Positions 8,946 through 16,894 of a DNA stretch of 64,000 nucleotides are shown in pieces. The notes under the pieces were generated by a model. The model did no database searches. It was not told where the DNA came from and saw nothing but the letters and a program-made list of their open reading frames with translations. The DNA is from Planctellipticum sp942493135. GTDB taxonomy: Bacteria > Planctomycetota > Planctomycetia > Planctomycetales > Planctomycetaceae. The first letter of the stretch is position 1, and the number at the start of each line of letters is the position of its first letter. Both the position numbers and the translations under genes were made by a program. The stretch is from assembly GCA_942493135.1 (NCBI GenBank), contig OW818684.1, positions 6,262,001 to 6,326,000 of the forward strand. Reading direction: 5' to 3'.

Positions 8946-10385
8946 ATGAACCATTCCCGCCGCCACTTCCTCACGCAGCAGGCCTTCGGCCTGTCCGGTG
9001 TCGCGCTGGCTTACCTCCTCAAGCAGGACGGCGTTTCCGCCGCCCCCGCCAAGCCGACGCTGGAGAGGCCGACGTACGATCTGCTCCCCAAACGGCCGAA
9101 GCAGGAGCCGCAGGCGCGGGCGATGATCTCGATGTTCATGCAGGGGGGGCCGAGCCATATCGACCTGTTCGACCCCAAGCCCGAACTGCAGAAGCGGCAT
9201 CTGCAGAGCTTTACGGGAGATATCAAGTACGACAACGCCGCCGAGGCCAGCGCCAAGCTGTTCGCCAGCCCGTGGAAGTTTGCCAAACACGGCGAATGCG
9301 GGATGGACCTGAGCGAGCTGCTGCCGGGGCTGGCGGGGGTGGCGGATGACATCTGCCTGATCCGGTCGATGCACACCGGGGTCAACAACCACGGTCAGTC
9401 GATTAATGCGCTCAATACCGGGCGGGTGACGCCGGGACGGCCGGCGCTCGGGTCGTGGATGACCTATGGACTCGGTTCGGAAAGCCAGAACCTGCCGGCC
9501 TTCGTCGTCCTGACCGATCCGACCGGGCTGCCGGTGCTGGGGGTCGAGAACTGGCAGAACGGCTGGCTGCCGTCGCTGTATCAGGGGACGGTCGTCCGTC
9601 CGCAGGAACCGCGGATTCTGAATCTCGATCCGCCGGCGCACCTCCAGGGTCCGGCCCAGGACCGGTTTCTGTCGTATCTCGGACAGATCAATCGGGAGCA
9701 CCTCAACCGGCATGCGGGGGAACTGGATCTGGCAGCGCGCATTCAGAGCTACGAGCTGGCGGCCCGGATGCAGGTGGCGGCGAAAGAGGCCCTCGATCTG
9801 TCGCAGGAGAGTGAAGCGACCCACAAACTGTACGGGCTCGACGATCCCCTGACCCGCGACTACGGTTCTCGGTGCCTGATCGCCCGGCGGCTGGTGGAGC
9901 GGGGAGTCCGCTTCGTGCAGATCCATACCGGCAATCAGACCTGGGATCATCATGGCAACATCGAAAAGGGGCTGCCGGCGGTCTGCAAGAAAGTGGATCA
10001 GCCCGGTGCGGCGCTGGTGGCGGACCTGAAGGCCCGCGGGATGCTGGATACGACGCTGGTCCATTGGGGTGGCGAGATGGGGCGGCTGCCGGTGATTCAG
10101 AACGAGAAGAACATCGGCCGGGACCACAATACGTACGGTTTCAGCATGTGGCTGGCGGGCGGGGGGATCAAGCGGGGCTGCGTTTACGGGGCGACGGACG
10201 AATTCGGTCACAAGGCGGTCGAGAACGTCGTCAACCATTACGACTATCACGCGACGCTGCTGCACCTGTTCGGGCTGGGGCCGGAGCAGTTGACGTTCGA
10301 GCGTCCGACGGGCGTCGGCAGCCTGATCGACGGCCAGCAGACGCGGGTAGTGTGGGACATCCTGGAGCGTGGTCAACCGGTTTGA
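8946..10385 (+). CDS. DUF1501 family protein with Tat-type signal
   Basis: A 479-residue DUF1501 protein with a twin-arginine signal (MNHSRRHFLTQQAFGLSGVA). Family motifs are SMFMQGGPSHIDLFDPKP near residue 61, TWDHHGNIEKG, VHWGGEMGRLP and GRDHNTYGFSMW. It is a paralogue of the gene at 2321-3733 and presumably the partner of the PSD1 protein encoded at 5848-8466. The reaction and substrate are unknown. Confidence 0.9.
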   Translation: MNHSRRHFLTQQAFGLSGVALAYLLKQDGVSAAPAKPTLERPTYDLLPKRPKQEPQARAMISMFMQGGPSHIDLFDPKPELQKRHLQSFTGDIKYDNAAEASAKLFASPWKFAKHGECGMDLSELLPGLAGVADDICLIRSMHTGVNNHGQSINALNTGRVTPGRPALGSWMTYGLGSESQNLPAFVVLTDPTGLPVLGVENWQNGWLPSLYQGTVVRPQEPRILNLDPPAHLQGPAQDRFLSYLGQINREHLNRHAGELDLAARIQSYELAARMQVAAKEALDLSQESEATHKLYGLDDPLTRDYGSRCLIARRLVERGVRFVQIHTGNQTWDHHGNIEKGLPAVCKKVDQPGAALVADLKARGMLDTTLVHWGGEMGRLPVIQNEKNIGRDHNTYGFSMWLAGGGIKRGCVYGATDEFGHKAVENVVNHYDYHATLLHLFGLGPEQLTFERPTGVGSLIDGQQTRVVWDILERGQPV

Positions 10386-10389
10386 GCGA

Positions 10390-10890
10390 TTATGGTTTCC
10401 AGGGACCTTCAGCATCTTCGTGCGGGGCGCGGGCTTTGTTGAGGAGTTCGACCAGCAGGTGTAGTTCTTCGGGGCTCAGGTGTCCGAGCTGGCGCTGATG
10501 GCAGTCGCGCACGGAATTGGCGAGCTCGTCCAGGAGAGCGATACCCGCGGGGGTAATGCCCACTTCGACGACGCGGCGGTTTTCCGCCCGGCGTTCGCGG
10601 TGGACCCAGTCCCGTTTTTCCAGGCGATCGAGCATGCGGGTCATGTCGGGAGCGCGGGAGATCAGCCGGGAACCCATCACCAGGACCGGCATCGTGCCCG
10701 GATGGACGCTCCGGAGGAGTCGGAGAGCGTTATACTGCTGGGCGGACAGTCCGTGTGCGGAGAAGAGCTCGTCCTCGATCCCTTTAAGACGGTCGTAAGC
10801 CCGCCAGAGATGGAGGTAGGCCTCCTGTTCGAGCGAGTCGAATCGCCGGCGGGCTCGGGGGCGAACGGCGGAACCGGGTGAGTCAGTCAT
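10390..10890 (-). CDS. MarR family transcriptional regulator
   Basis: I chose the start at 10890 (MTDSPGSAVRPRARR, 166 residues). The open frame continues upstream, but it would run across the tRNA gene and reads as non-coding there. The fold is a MarR winged helix. GLSAQQYNALRLLRS is the N-terminal helical part, LISRAPDMTRMLDRLEKRDWV the recognition helix region, and RAENRRVVEVGITPAG the wing. MarR proteins bind as dimers to inverted repeats and usually repress. The 240-base region between this gene and the tRNA probably holds its promoter. Convergent with the DUF1501 gene. Confidence 0.85.
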   Translation of the reverse strand: MTDSPGSAVRPRARRRFDSLEQEAYLHLWRAYDRLKGIEDELFSAHGLSAQQYNALRLLRSVHPGTMPVLVMGSRLISRAPDMTRMLDRLEKRDWVHRERRAENRRVVEVGITPAGIALLDELANSVRDCHQRQLGHLSPEELHLLVELLNKARAPHEDAEGPWKP

Positions 10891-11131
10891 TCCCACAGGG
10901 GTAATCGGCCGGGCGATGGCTGTCAACCCGATGGTTGTTGAGACGGGGTTCGTAACGTGTGACTCAGGCGGACAATTCGGTCGTTTCAAAGGGTGGATTG
11001 AGCGGTCAGTTCCAGGAGTCGGAATGCTTGCGTCAGGAGTGTCAGCCGCTATACTGCTCCTCTCGGCAGACGTTCCGCTGAACCTCACAGCGGAGTCCGG
11101 TGTCCGCCGGGGAGCTTCGAGCTCGCAATCG

Positions 11132-11215
<84 letters not shown>

Positions 11216-11337
11216 CTTTGGTGCGAAAGGGTTTACGACGACAGCCCCGCAAGGATGCGCGTTTCGTCGCCTAGTGAAGCCGGGCGAAATAGGAAAGGCC
11301 GTCGCCGGTCGTCGCTGACCGAGAGCAGGAGAACACA

Positions 11338-11380
11338 ACACGCCGGTCGGACTCACGAGCTGAGACCGATCGGCGTGTTT
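11338..11380 (+). terminator. Intrinsic terminator behind the tRNA gene
   Basis: Arms ACACGCCGGTCGG (11338-11350) and CCGATCGGCGTGT (11366-11378) pair with one mismatch, followed by a short T run. It could end the tRNA transcript and insulate it from the element. Confidence 0.65.
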
Positions 11381-11400
11381 GCATTCAGGGAGGTGGCTGG

Positions 11401-11790
11401 ATGGGGCCAGGGGTCAAGCTCGACCAGTTCGTGACGGAGACGCTAGTTGACATCGTCAATGGAGTCATCGCAGCCCGGAAGGTGATCGAACAGAGCAGTG
11501 GTCGTGTCGCGACGAAGCCGAAGCCGAAGCCGAAGTCGTTGTCACAGCTCGCGAACGAAGCCTCGGGATCGCTTCCTTCGAAGGCCGATGACTTGGGGAT
11601 CAGTGAATCAGTTGCGTTCGATCTCGCAGTGACGACGCGGGCCGAGTCGACGTCAAACAAGAGTGGCCAGATTGCGATCTGGATCTTGCAAGGCGGAGGA
11701 GGAGAGGAAAGTTCGATCATGGGAGAGCAAGTCAGCAGGATTCGTTTTTCTGTACCTCTGACGTTCCCCCCGTCGCAAGCAGATCACTAG
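11401..11790 (+). CDS. Small conserved hypothetical protein (trypco2-like)
   Basis: A 129-residue protein. The N-terminal helix (LDQFVTETLVDIVNGVIAAR) is followed by a Lys-Pro linker (TKPKPKPKS) and a beta-rich C-terminal part with VAFDLAVTT and VSRIRFSVPLTFP. This layout is familiar from small bacterial proteins often found near conflict or protease genes, but I cannot assign a function. It lies between the tRNA and the repressor, inside the presumed element. Confidence 0.6.
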   Translation: MGPGVKLDQFVTETLVDIVNGVIAARKVIEQSSGRVATKPKPKPKSLSQLANEASGSLPSKADDLGISESVAFDLAVTTRAESTSNKSGQIAIWILQGGGGEESSIMGEQVSRIRFSVPLTFPPSQADH

Positions 11791-11959
11791 CAAACTGGAC
11801 CTCCAGTCGAATGACGCACTCCATCAGGATGTGGTCCTCACGTTCGTCATTCAGTTCCGCGTGACGCAGCAGTAGCTCCAGGAGTCTCCTTCGCACCTCG
11901 ATCAGCAGTGCATCCGCGACAACCTCCTGACCAAATTCAGAACTGACCGCAGTTCCCAT
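11732..11959 (-). CDS. Small hypothetical protein, divergent from the XRE repressor
   Basis: A 75-residue frame reading towards the tRNA, with a helical composition (VVADALLIEVRRRLLELLLR). It overlaps the 3' end of the convergent gene 11401-11790 by 59 bases. A 12-bp perfect palindrome covers its start codon, which would suit repression by the divergent XRE protein. Support comes only from composition and context, and it could be spurious. Confidence 0.35.
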   Translation of the reverse strand: MGTAVSSEFGQEVVADALLIEVRRRLLELLLRHAELNDEREDHILMECVIRLEVQFASDLLATGGTSEVQKNESC

Positions 11960-11969
11960 TTCGCGAAAT
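11958..11969. promoter_or_regulatory. 12-bp palindrome, likely operator
   Basis: ATTTCGCGAAAT is perfectly palindromic. It lies 18 bases before the XRE ATG and overlaps the start of the divergent small gene, which fits a repressor site in a lysogeny-type control region. Confidence 0.5.
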
Positions 11970-11986
11970 CGCGGTATATTTCAGGA

Positions 11987-12262
11987 ATGAATATCGTGAC
12001 TGACGACGAAGTAAAAGAACACCTCTCGGCCAACCTGCAGCGGCTGCTGTCGTTGCGCGGCTGGACCGGTGTCAAACTGGCTCAGGAGAGCGGCGAAAGT
12101 CAGCCTACAATTTCGAGACTGCTCCACGGCGACCATGTGCCGAAGGTCGGCACGCTAACCCGCGTCGCGGCAGCGTTGGACACGTCGGTGGACTATCTGC
12201 TCTCTGATCCACAGGCCGCGTCGAAGCCTCCCCGGAAGCGCGAATTTGTAGAAACCGCTTGA
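11987..12262 (+). CDS. XRE/Cro-CI family HTH repressor
   Basis: A 91-residue protein with a complete Cro/CI helix-turn-helix. LQRLLSLRGWTGVKLAQESG covers helices 1-2. ESQPTISRLLHGDHVPKVGT forms the recognition helix and helix 4, and LTRVAAALDTSVDYLL is the closing helix. It has no C-terminal peptidase or dimerisation domain, so it is a short repressor. Its position between tRNA and integrase suggests it controls maintenance of the element. Palindromes lie on both sides of the gene. Confidence 0.85.
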   Translation: MNIVTDDEVKEHLSANLQRLLSLRGWTGVKLAQESGESQPTISRLLHGDHVPKVGTLTRVAAALDTSVDYLLSDPQAASKPPRKREFVETA

Positions 12263-12287
12263 CAGAGAATATTCAGAACTGAATACT
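12259..12287 (+). promoter_or_regulatory. Candidate sigma70-type promoter with overlapping dyad
   Basis: TTGACA (12259-12264, overlapping the repressor stop codon) lies 17 bases before AATACT (12282-12287, 4 of 6 matches to TATAAT). The spacer and -10 region are covered by the imperfect dyad GAATATTCAG-AA-CTGAATACTG. A promoter governed by the upstream repressor is plausible. Confidence 0.4.
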
Positions 12288-12325
12288 GCTCCCCGTCGCA
12301 CTGACGGAGGAGCTTGCGAATCGGT

Positions 12326-12370
12326 AAACGCCGATCGTCTTCCCGAGGTGCGGAGGACGGTCGGCGTTTT
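12326..12370 (+). terminator. Hairpin with T tail between repressor and integrase
   Basis: Arms near 12327-12339 (AACGCCGATCGTC) and 12356-12368 (GACGGTCGGCGTT) pair with one mismatch and are followed by TTTTGC. It may end the repressor transcript or attenuate integrase expression. Confidence 0.6.
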
Positions 12371-12397
12371 GCATTTGGCACTGACCGGTCCTCGCCT

Positions 12398-12423
12398 GTG
12401 ACGTGGTTTTTTTGCCACGTCAC
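12398..12423. repeat. Perfect 9-bp inverted repeat around a T8 loop
   Basis: GTGACGTGG (12398-12406) and CCACGTCAC (12415-12423) enclose TTTTTTTG. The T run is in the loop and not after the stem, so it is not a standard terminator. It lies just before the integrase gene and could be a binding site. Confidence 0.6.
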
Positions 12424-12513
12424 GGGTGGAAATGTGAACTACGCTTCACGCCGGACGGAGCCTTCCAGATGTTTTCACGGATGTACGCCTTCGCACATTG
12501 CGGAGCGATCCTG

Positions 12514-13635
12514 ATGAGCATTGCCCTCGGGCAAACCATACCCGCCTCCGAGCGGTTCAACGCCCTGTTTTCGTCAGCCGCTCCGGCGGCGTCTTCTTCC
12601 CCTTCAGCTTCGGAGACCGACCTCCCGCGCCGGATGGAGCCTGGAATGCAGTGGATCATTCTGCGGGAATTGTTCGTTGATCGTCTGGAGACGAAGTCCC
12701 CGAGAGCGACTTACAACCAGAACGTCCGCCGCGTGCTGATCCGCTTCACCGACTACCGCGGACTGATCGGACGGGATATTCGGGAAATTACGCAGATCGA
12801 CCTCGAACAGTACGTCTCCCGACGCCGCAAGGACCTGTGGCGCGGCAAGCCCCTGAGCGCGGTGACGATCAATAACGAGATCGCCATCCTGAACGCGATC
12901 TTCGCCTGGTGCGGTCCGCGCGAGTCCCGCGGAACTGGTCGCAGCAACCTCGAACTGCTCGCGCGGCCCCCGTATCTCGACCCGCTCCCGGAAGACGATG
13001 TTGTTCCCGTGCTGCTGACGCCGGAGCGGATCTCCGCCTGCCTGGCTGCCACGCGCTACGCGACGACGCCCAGAATCGAAGGCTGTTCGCCGCGGACGTT
13101 CTGGACTTGTGCCCTGTTGCTCGATTCGCTGACGCTCTTGCGGCGAGGGGCGCTGCTGCAGATCCCGCGGCCGGACGACGTGGAGTTGCTGGAGCTGAAG
13201 CAAATCCCGCTGCCCGCCAGGTACAACAAGCGGCGGCGGGACGAATGGGTCTCCCTCGGCACGCGTCGCGAGCTGGTCGAGCTATTCGCCTCGCTCCCCA
13301 GCCTGCCGGGCGAACCGTTGTTGCCCTGGATCGATCGTCGGGGGCGACGCATGAGCCTGAGCCACTTCTCACGCTCGCTGAAGGAGTTTCAGATCAAGGC
13401 CGGCATTCTGCCAGAGGATTGCGTGCGGCTGAAGAACCTGCGATCGACGTCGGCCACGCTGGTCGGCGATCAGTTCAACGACGGCGTCGCCAAGCGGAAG
13501 CTGAAGCAATCGCCCGCGTCGCGGGTGTTCGAACGGCACTACAAGTCCCGCGCTCCCACAGCCGCGGAAGCGGCTGCCACTGATTTTCTGCTCGATCGTT
13601 TCCTGTCGGCGGCAGGAACCGCCGGCCTGTCCTGA
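12514..13635 (+). CDS. Tyrosine-type site-specific integrase
   Basis: The N-terminal SAM-like core-binding domain is visible as RATYNQNVRRVLIRFTDYRG and VTINNEIAILNAIFAWCG. In the C-terminal catalytic domain the LLDSLTLLRRGALLQI region carries the first Arg. RLKNLRSTSATLV occupies the H-x-x-R box, with Asn in place of His, and FERHYKSR supplies the nucleophilic Tyr. It catalyses integration and excision of the element, presumably at the nearby tRNA-Leu. I took the ATG at 12514, which has a GGAG box upstream. The frame is open back to 12403, and starts at 12469 or 12646 are possible. Confidence 0.8.
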   Translation: MSIALGQTIPASERFNALFSSAAPAASSSPSASETDLPRRMEPGMQWIILRELFVDRLETKSPRATYNQNVRRVLIRFTDYRGLIGRDIREITQIDLEQYVSRRRKDLWRGKPLSAVTINNEIAILNAIFAWCGPRESRGTGRSNLELLARPPYLDPLPEDDVVPVLLTPERISACLAATRYATTPRIEGCSPRTFWTCALLLDSLTLLRRGALLQIPRPDDVELLELKQIPLPARYNKRRRDEWVSLGTRRELVELFASLPSLPGEPLLPWIDRRGRRMSLSHFSRSLKEFQIKAGILPEDCVRLKNLRSTSATLVGDQFNDGVAKRKLKQSPASRVFERHYKSRAPTAAEAAATDFLLDRFLSAAGTAGLS

Positions 13636-14006
13636 ATTCACGGACGTCGGTCGGTGCTCCCGATGGTCGGGCGCATGTCGCCCGGCCGACGTTCGTTCTT
13701 TCCAACGGCCGAAAGGATTCCGCCATGTTGCATCGTTCGCTCAGTCCGTGACCCAGCGCCGGACGCCGGTGCAGAGCCCTCCGGGTTACTCCTTCGCGGG
13801 GGGCCTCTGCGTCCTGGCCGGCGTCCGGTGTTTTGATTCAGAGGGTCGGGGGGCGTAGCCCCGGCCCGAGCCTGCGTCGCTCGTCTCTCACCCGGCAACG
13901 AATCCCTGTCGGGACTCACGCTTCGGCGCAGCGCTTTCAACTCGGCGCGCACCGCTCCGCACCGTCTGCGCTCGCGGTGCGCGCCGACCTTTCTGGAGTT
14001 CTTTCG
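13636..14006. ncRNA. Strongly structured non-coding region behind the integrase
   Basis: No gene is supported. Three stable hairpins follow each other. At 13644-13692, ACGTCGG/CCGACGT has an inner CGGGCG/CGCCCG stem and TCGTTCTTTCC after it. At 13759-13828, CCGGACGCCGG/CCGGCGTCCGG has an inner GCAGAGCCC stem and TGTTTTG after it. At 13942-13987, TCGGCGCGCACCG/CGGTGCGCGCCGA is perfect over 13 bp. The first may terminate the integrase transcript. The rest could be a structured leader or RNA for the early operon that starts at 14007. Confidence 0.4.
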
Positions 14007-14339
14007 ATGGACCTTATGCCGCCCGATCCCGCGGAGAGAGCCCACGGCGAGCAGCTCGACGCCTGGATCCAACGCCTGATGACCGAGTGGAACGCCGCCA
14101 GCTCGCAGCCCGTACGGCCACGCGGTTGCTCTGATCCGCTGCTGGATGGATTGCGGGCCGTCGTGGAGGAGATCCACCGGGACGCCTCGCCGTTCGCGGT
14201 GCTCCTGTTGGCCGGCATGTTGCACGACATGGCCCACTTCCGCGGCGTGCCCGGCCTGCTGCACTTCATCGGCCACACGTTCGCCCGCATTGAGTTTCCC
14301 GACCACGTGAAGCGCAAGCAGGCCGTCCCCAGCAACTGA
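14007..14339 (+). CDS. Hypothetical protein, first gene of the early operon
   Basis: 110 residues from the ATG at 14007 (MDLMPPDPAERAHGEQLDAW), chosen because a CTGGAG box lies 8 bases upstream. The longer open frame reads through hairpins. The protein is helical and His-rich in its second half (LLAGMLHDMAHFRGVPGLLHFIG). It is not recognised. It starts a run of co-directional genes with short gaps or overlaps that continues to 20209. Confidence 0.6.
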   Translation: MDLMPPDPAERAHGEQLDAWIQRLMTEWNAASSQPVRPRGCSDPLLDGLRAVVEEIHRDASPFAVLLLAGMLHDMAHFRGVPGLLHFIGHTFARIEFPDHVKRKQAVPSN

Positions 14340-14368
14340 TTCCGTCCGCAACCAACGGAGCCCGAACC

Positions 14369-14842
14369 GTGTCTCAACCCGACGCCGACTTCCGTTTCAT
14401 CCCGGTCGACATGGCCGCCCAAATCGGCCGCGACTGCCACAAGGATCAGGTGATCGTCCTCTCCTTCGATCAGTCCTGCGGCATGCTGGCCACCGCGACC
14501 TGGGGCAACACGCCAGAGGACAAGATCGCCGCCGCCAGGACGGGCGAATCTCTGACAGCTCTCGTGGGTGGTGACATTCACCGATCCCTCTGCAACGCCG
14601 ACTTCCGCCACGTTCCCGCGGCCGAGGCGGCCGCACGAATCGACGTGCTGATGCAGCAGATTCGGGAGGCTCGCGACCTGATCGAGAACGAACTCGATCG
14701 GTCGGTCCGCAGACTCTCCGTCGAGCGGTTTGCGGAAAAGTGGAACGCCCGCGGCCTCCCGTTCTCCGGGGAACAGTGGGAACGGGCCGCGCAGTCCTGG
14801 CTCGATCGCATTGATTCTCTAGCGCCCCCGACCCCGCTCTGA
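14369..14842 (+). CDS. Hypothetical protein
   Basis: 157 residues from a GTG at 14369. The N-terminal half has beta-strand character (QVIVLSFDQSCGMLATATWG), a pattern seen in small phage-encoded proteins. The C-terminal half is a long charged helix (RIDVLMQQIREARDLIENEL). No function can be assigned. It is 11 bases upstream of the CsrA-like gene. Confidence 0.6.
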   Translation: MSQPDADFRFIPVDMAAQIGRDCHKDQVIVLSFDQSCGMLATATWGNTPEDKIAAARTGESLTALVGGDIHRSLCNADFRHVPAAEAAARIDVLMQQIREARDLIENELDRSVRRLSVERFAEKWNARGLPFSGEQWERAAQSWLDRIDSLAPPTPL

Positions 14843-14853
14843 AAGGTTCCCCC

Positions 14854-15102
14854 TTGCTCTACATGACGCCCAAGGAAGCCGAGCAAATCGTGATCGGCGA
14901 TTGCATCACGCTCACGATCGTCCGCCGTGGCAGCAACGTACGGATCGGGATCGACGCGCCCCGCGAGATTCCGATCCGCCGGCAGAACGTGCTGACGTCG
15001 CCCCCGACGCCGGTCCCGTTCGACGTGCCGACCTGGCCCGTGGTGACGGTCGCCGATACGGCCTCGCTCGAAGTCGCGAAGCAACAGCTCGGGGCCGCAT
15101 GA
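14854..15102 (+). CDS. csrA: CsrA-family RNA-binding regulator with C-terminal extension
   Basis: 82 residues starting at TTG. The start is fixed by homology, because MLYMTPKEAEQIVIGD aligns with the canonical MLVLTRK-GEQIVIG N-terminus, and AAAGG lies upstream. The core IVRRGSNVRIGIDAPREIPI keeps the beta-strands and the RNA-contacting region before the RR. A Pro-rich tail of about 30 residues (LTSPPTPVPFDVPTW) follows. CsrA dimers bind GGA motifs near ribosome sites. A copy inside a phage-like operon could redirect host or element translation. The usual Arg near residue 6 is replaced by Pro in TPK. Confidence 0.8.
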   Translation: MLYMTPKEAEQIVIGDCITLTIVRRGSNVRIGIDAPREIPIRRQNVLTSPPTPVPFDVPTWPVVTVADTASLEVAKQQLGAA

Positions 15103-15139
15103 CGCCGGCCGATCCGTATCGGAACTTTTCCCTCGCCGA

Positions 15140-16249
15140 ATGGACTCGATCGTGGCGACGCAGAAGTCTCTCCCGTTCGACCTCTCACCGCGCGACAGGC
15201 TCTGCGGCCTGCCGCTTCCTCCCGACCAGCGGGCCGTCCTGGTCGCGGTCTACGACCTCGCCCCGGATCATGTGACCTGGACCGGGCCGTCGCGAGAACT
15301 GGCGGCTCACATGGGCTGCGCCCCGGGGACGGCGACCCGCCGCGCCAAGCGCGCCGCAGAGTCCGGCCACCTGGCCGTCAACCTGAGAAGCGGCCGGCCG
15401 GGGACCTACCGCCTGACGGCGCTGACGCCGGCGGTCGCCTCGCCAGCGCCGAGCGCCGAAGAGGTCGCGCCGACCTGGTCGGACCTCCGCGCCAGCGCGC
15501 TGAGGACGGTCTCTCTGCTCATCACGTTGGTCTTCGGCGCGCATCGGCGCTCGGCGCGCCGCGCGCAGCTCGCGCGGAGGCGGCGCATTGAACCCCTGCC
15601 GGGGCAACTGGTGTTCGACTTCGCGCACAGCGCCGACGCGCCGATCGCCGAGCTGAGCGCGGAGCCGGTCGTCAGTTCCGCGCAGGTCAGCGCGGAGGTC
15701 GCCGTACCGCCGCAGAATCTCGACGTCTGCGCTCCGCGCTCCGCCGCCGAGGCTTCCCCCATTCCATTCCACTCCACAGTTCCACCTTCTCCTCAACTTT
15801 CAGTTCCCACAGTTCCATCACATGGGAAGGGTGGGACCTTGAAAAGGTGGTGGAGCAAAGACATCGAACCGCAGGACCTCCGCTCGCCTGCGGCCGTGCA
15901 GCAGCTCTATCGCGAGGCGACGGCCGCCGGCGTCTGGTCCGACTCGGAGCGGGACCGGCTGATTTTCTTTGGCTGGGCCAAGCACGTCAGCCGGGTCGGC
16001 AGCATTCGGAACCGGCCCGCGGTCTTCACGTCGCAACTGGGCCGGCCGAACTACGGCAAGCCGTTCGCCGCGCGGATGGCGACCGTCGACCTGGACTGGG
16101 CGACGTCGGCGATCAAATCCCTCGATCAGGGGCCGCTGCAGGCCCCCAGGACGTCGGATCTGGCCGCGGGCGACGATCCGTTCGAGCGAGAACGGGCCAG
16201 GCAACTGGCGGAAGGGAAGCGGTTGTTGCGCGAACGGGGACTGTCATGA
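15140..16249 (+). CDS. Winged-helix protein, possible replication-type protein
   Basis: 369 residues. The N-terminal 100 residues read as a helix-turn-helix/winged helix (ILVAVYD-like helix, then ELAAHMGCAPGTATRRAKRA as recognition region and SGHLAVNLRSGRPGTYRLT as wing). The middle is low-complexity and Ala/Pro-rich. A C-terminal domain has WWSKDIEPQDLRSPAAVQQL and RLIFFGWAKHVSRVGSIRNR. Layout and position in the early operon recall phage or plasmid replication initiators, but this is inference. It overlaps the next gene by ATGA. Confidence 0.5.
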   Translation: MDSIVATQKSLPFDLSPRDRLCGLPLPPDQRAVLVAVYDLAPDHVTWTGPSRELAAHMGCAPGTATRRAKRAAESGHLAVNLRSGRPGTYRLTALTPAVASPAPSAEEVAPTWSDLRASALRTVSLLITLVFGAHRRSARRAQLARRRRIEPLPGQLVFDFAHSADAPIAELSAEPVVSSAQVSAEVAVPPQNLDVCAPRSAAEASPIPFHSTVPPSPQLSVPTVPSHGKGGTLKRWWSKDIEPQDLRSPAAVQQLYREATAAGVWSDSERDRLIFFGWAKHVSRVGSIRNRPAVFTSQLGRPNYGKPFAARMATVDLDWATSAIKSLDQGPLQAPRTSDLAAGDDPFERERARQLAEGKRLLRERGLS

Positions 16250-16569
16250 GCGAACACCAAGGCCCCTGGCTGGCCTACTTCACCCGGACCGACGACCAGA
16301 CACTGCTGCGGCCGGGCGACGAGGTCGAGGTTTACAACTCGCGGCTGATGGGCGGCCGCTTCACCGACGCCGCGGTCAACGTGGCCATGGCGCGGCTGAA
16401 GAGCTGGCGACCCTATCCCCACGATCCGCAGGGCTCGCGCCCCGTGATCATCGTTCACTGCGGGCGCCTGCACGTCGTGATGGCCTGCACGCTGACCAAC
16501 ACTCCGCCGGCCCCGCCGGCGATCGTCACCGCGCCGGCCAAGCCGGCGAAACAGATGGCTCTCTTTTGA
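16246..16569 (+). CDS. Hypothetical protein
   Basis: 107 residues from an ATG that overlaps the previous stop (ATGA), which implies translational coupling. It contains LLRPGDEVEVYNSRLMGGRF, suggesting a small beta-barrel-like fold, and a Pro-Ala tail (PPAPPAIVTAPAKPAKQ). It is not recognised. Confidence 0.65.
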   Translation: MSEHQGPWLAYFTRTDDQTLLRPGDEVEVYNSRLMGGRFTDAAVNVAMARLKSWRPYPHDPQGSRPVIIVHCGRLHVVMACTLTNTPPAPPAIVTAPAKPAKQMALF

Positions 16570-16579
16570 GGGGGACGGC

Positions 16580-16894
16580 ATGAGGAGTCGGTATCGATTG
16601 GTGATGCGGCACAACGTCCGCTGCCCGGACGGCACGCTGCTCAAAGCCGGCGAGGCCGTGCAGAAGTTCGTGCCGAAGTGGCACCACCGGCGCGTGACGC
16701 AGGGGCAGATGGAAACCGCCCGGATCACCGCGGACATGATCACCCGCCGCGCCGACGGCCGACGCTGGAAGTTTCCGCAGACGCTGATCCGCGGCGACAA
16801 GCTGGTGGTCGTCGAGTACGGGGACATCCTGGCCTTGCCGATCCTGGACGCTCGCACCAAGGCCCGCATGCGGCAGAAGGAGCTGCTCGATTGA
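16580..16894 (+). CDS. Hypothetical basic protein
   Basis: 104 residues, strongly basic (KWHHRRVTQGQMETARITAD, then a C-terminal KARMRQKELLD). It may bind nucleic acid, but no family is recognised. Its stop codon overlaps the TTG start of the next frame (TTGA). Confidence 0.6.
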   Translation: MRSRYRLVMRHNVRCPDGTLLKAGEAVQKFVPKWHHRRVTQGQMETARITADMITRRADGRRWKFPQTLIRGDKLVVVEYGDILALPILDARTKARMRQKELLD

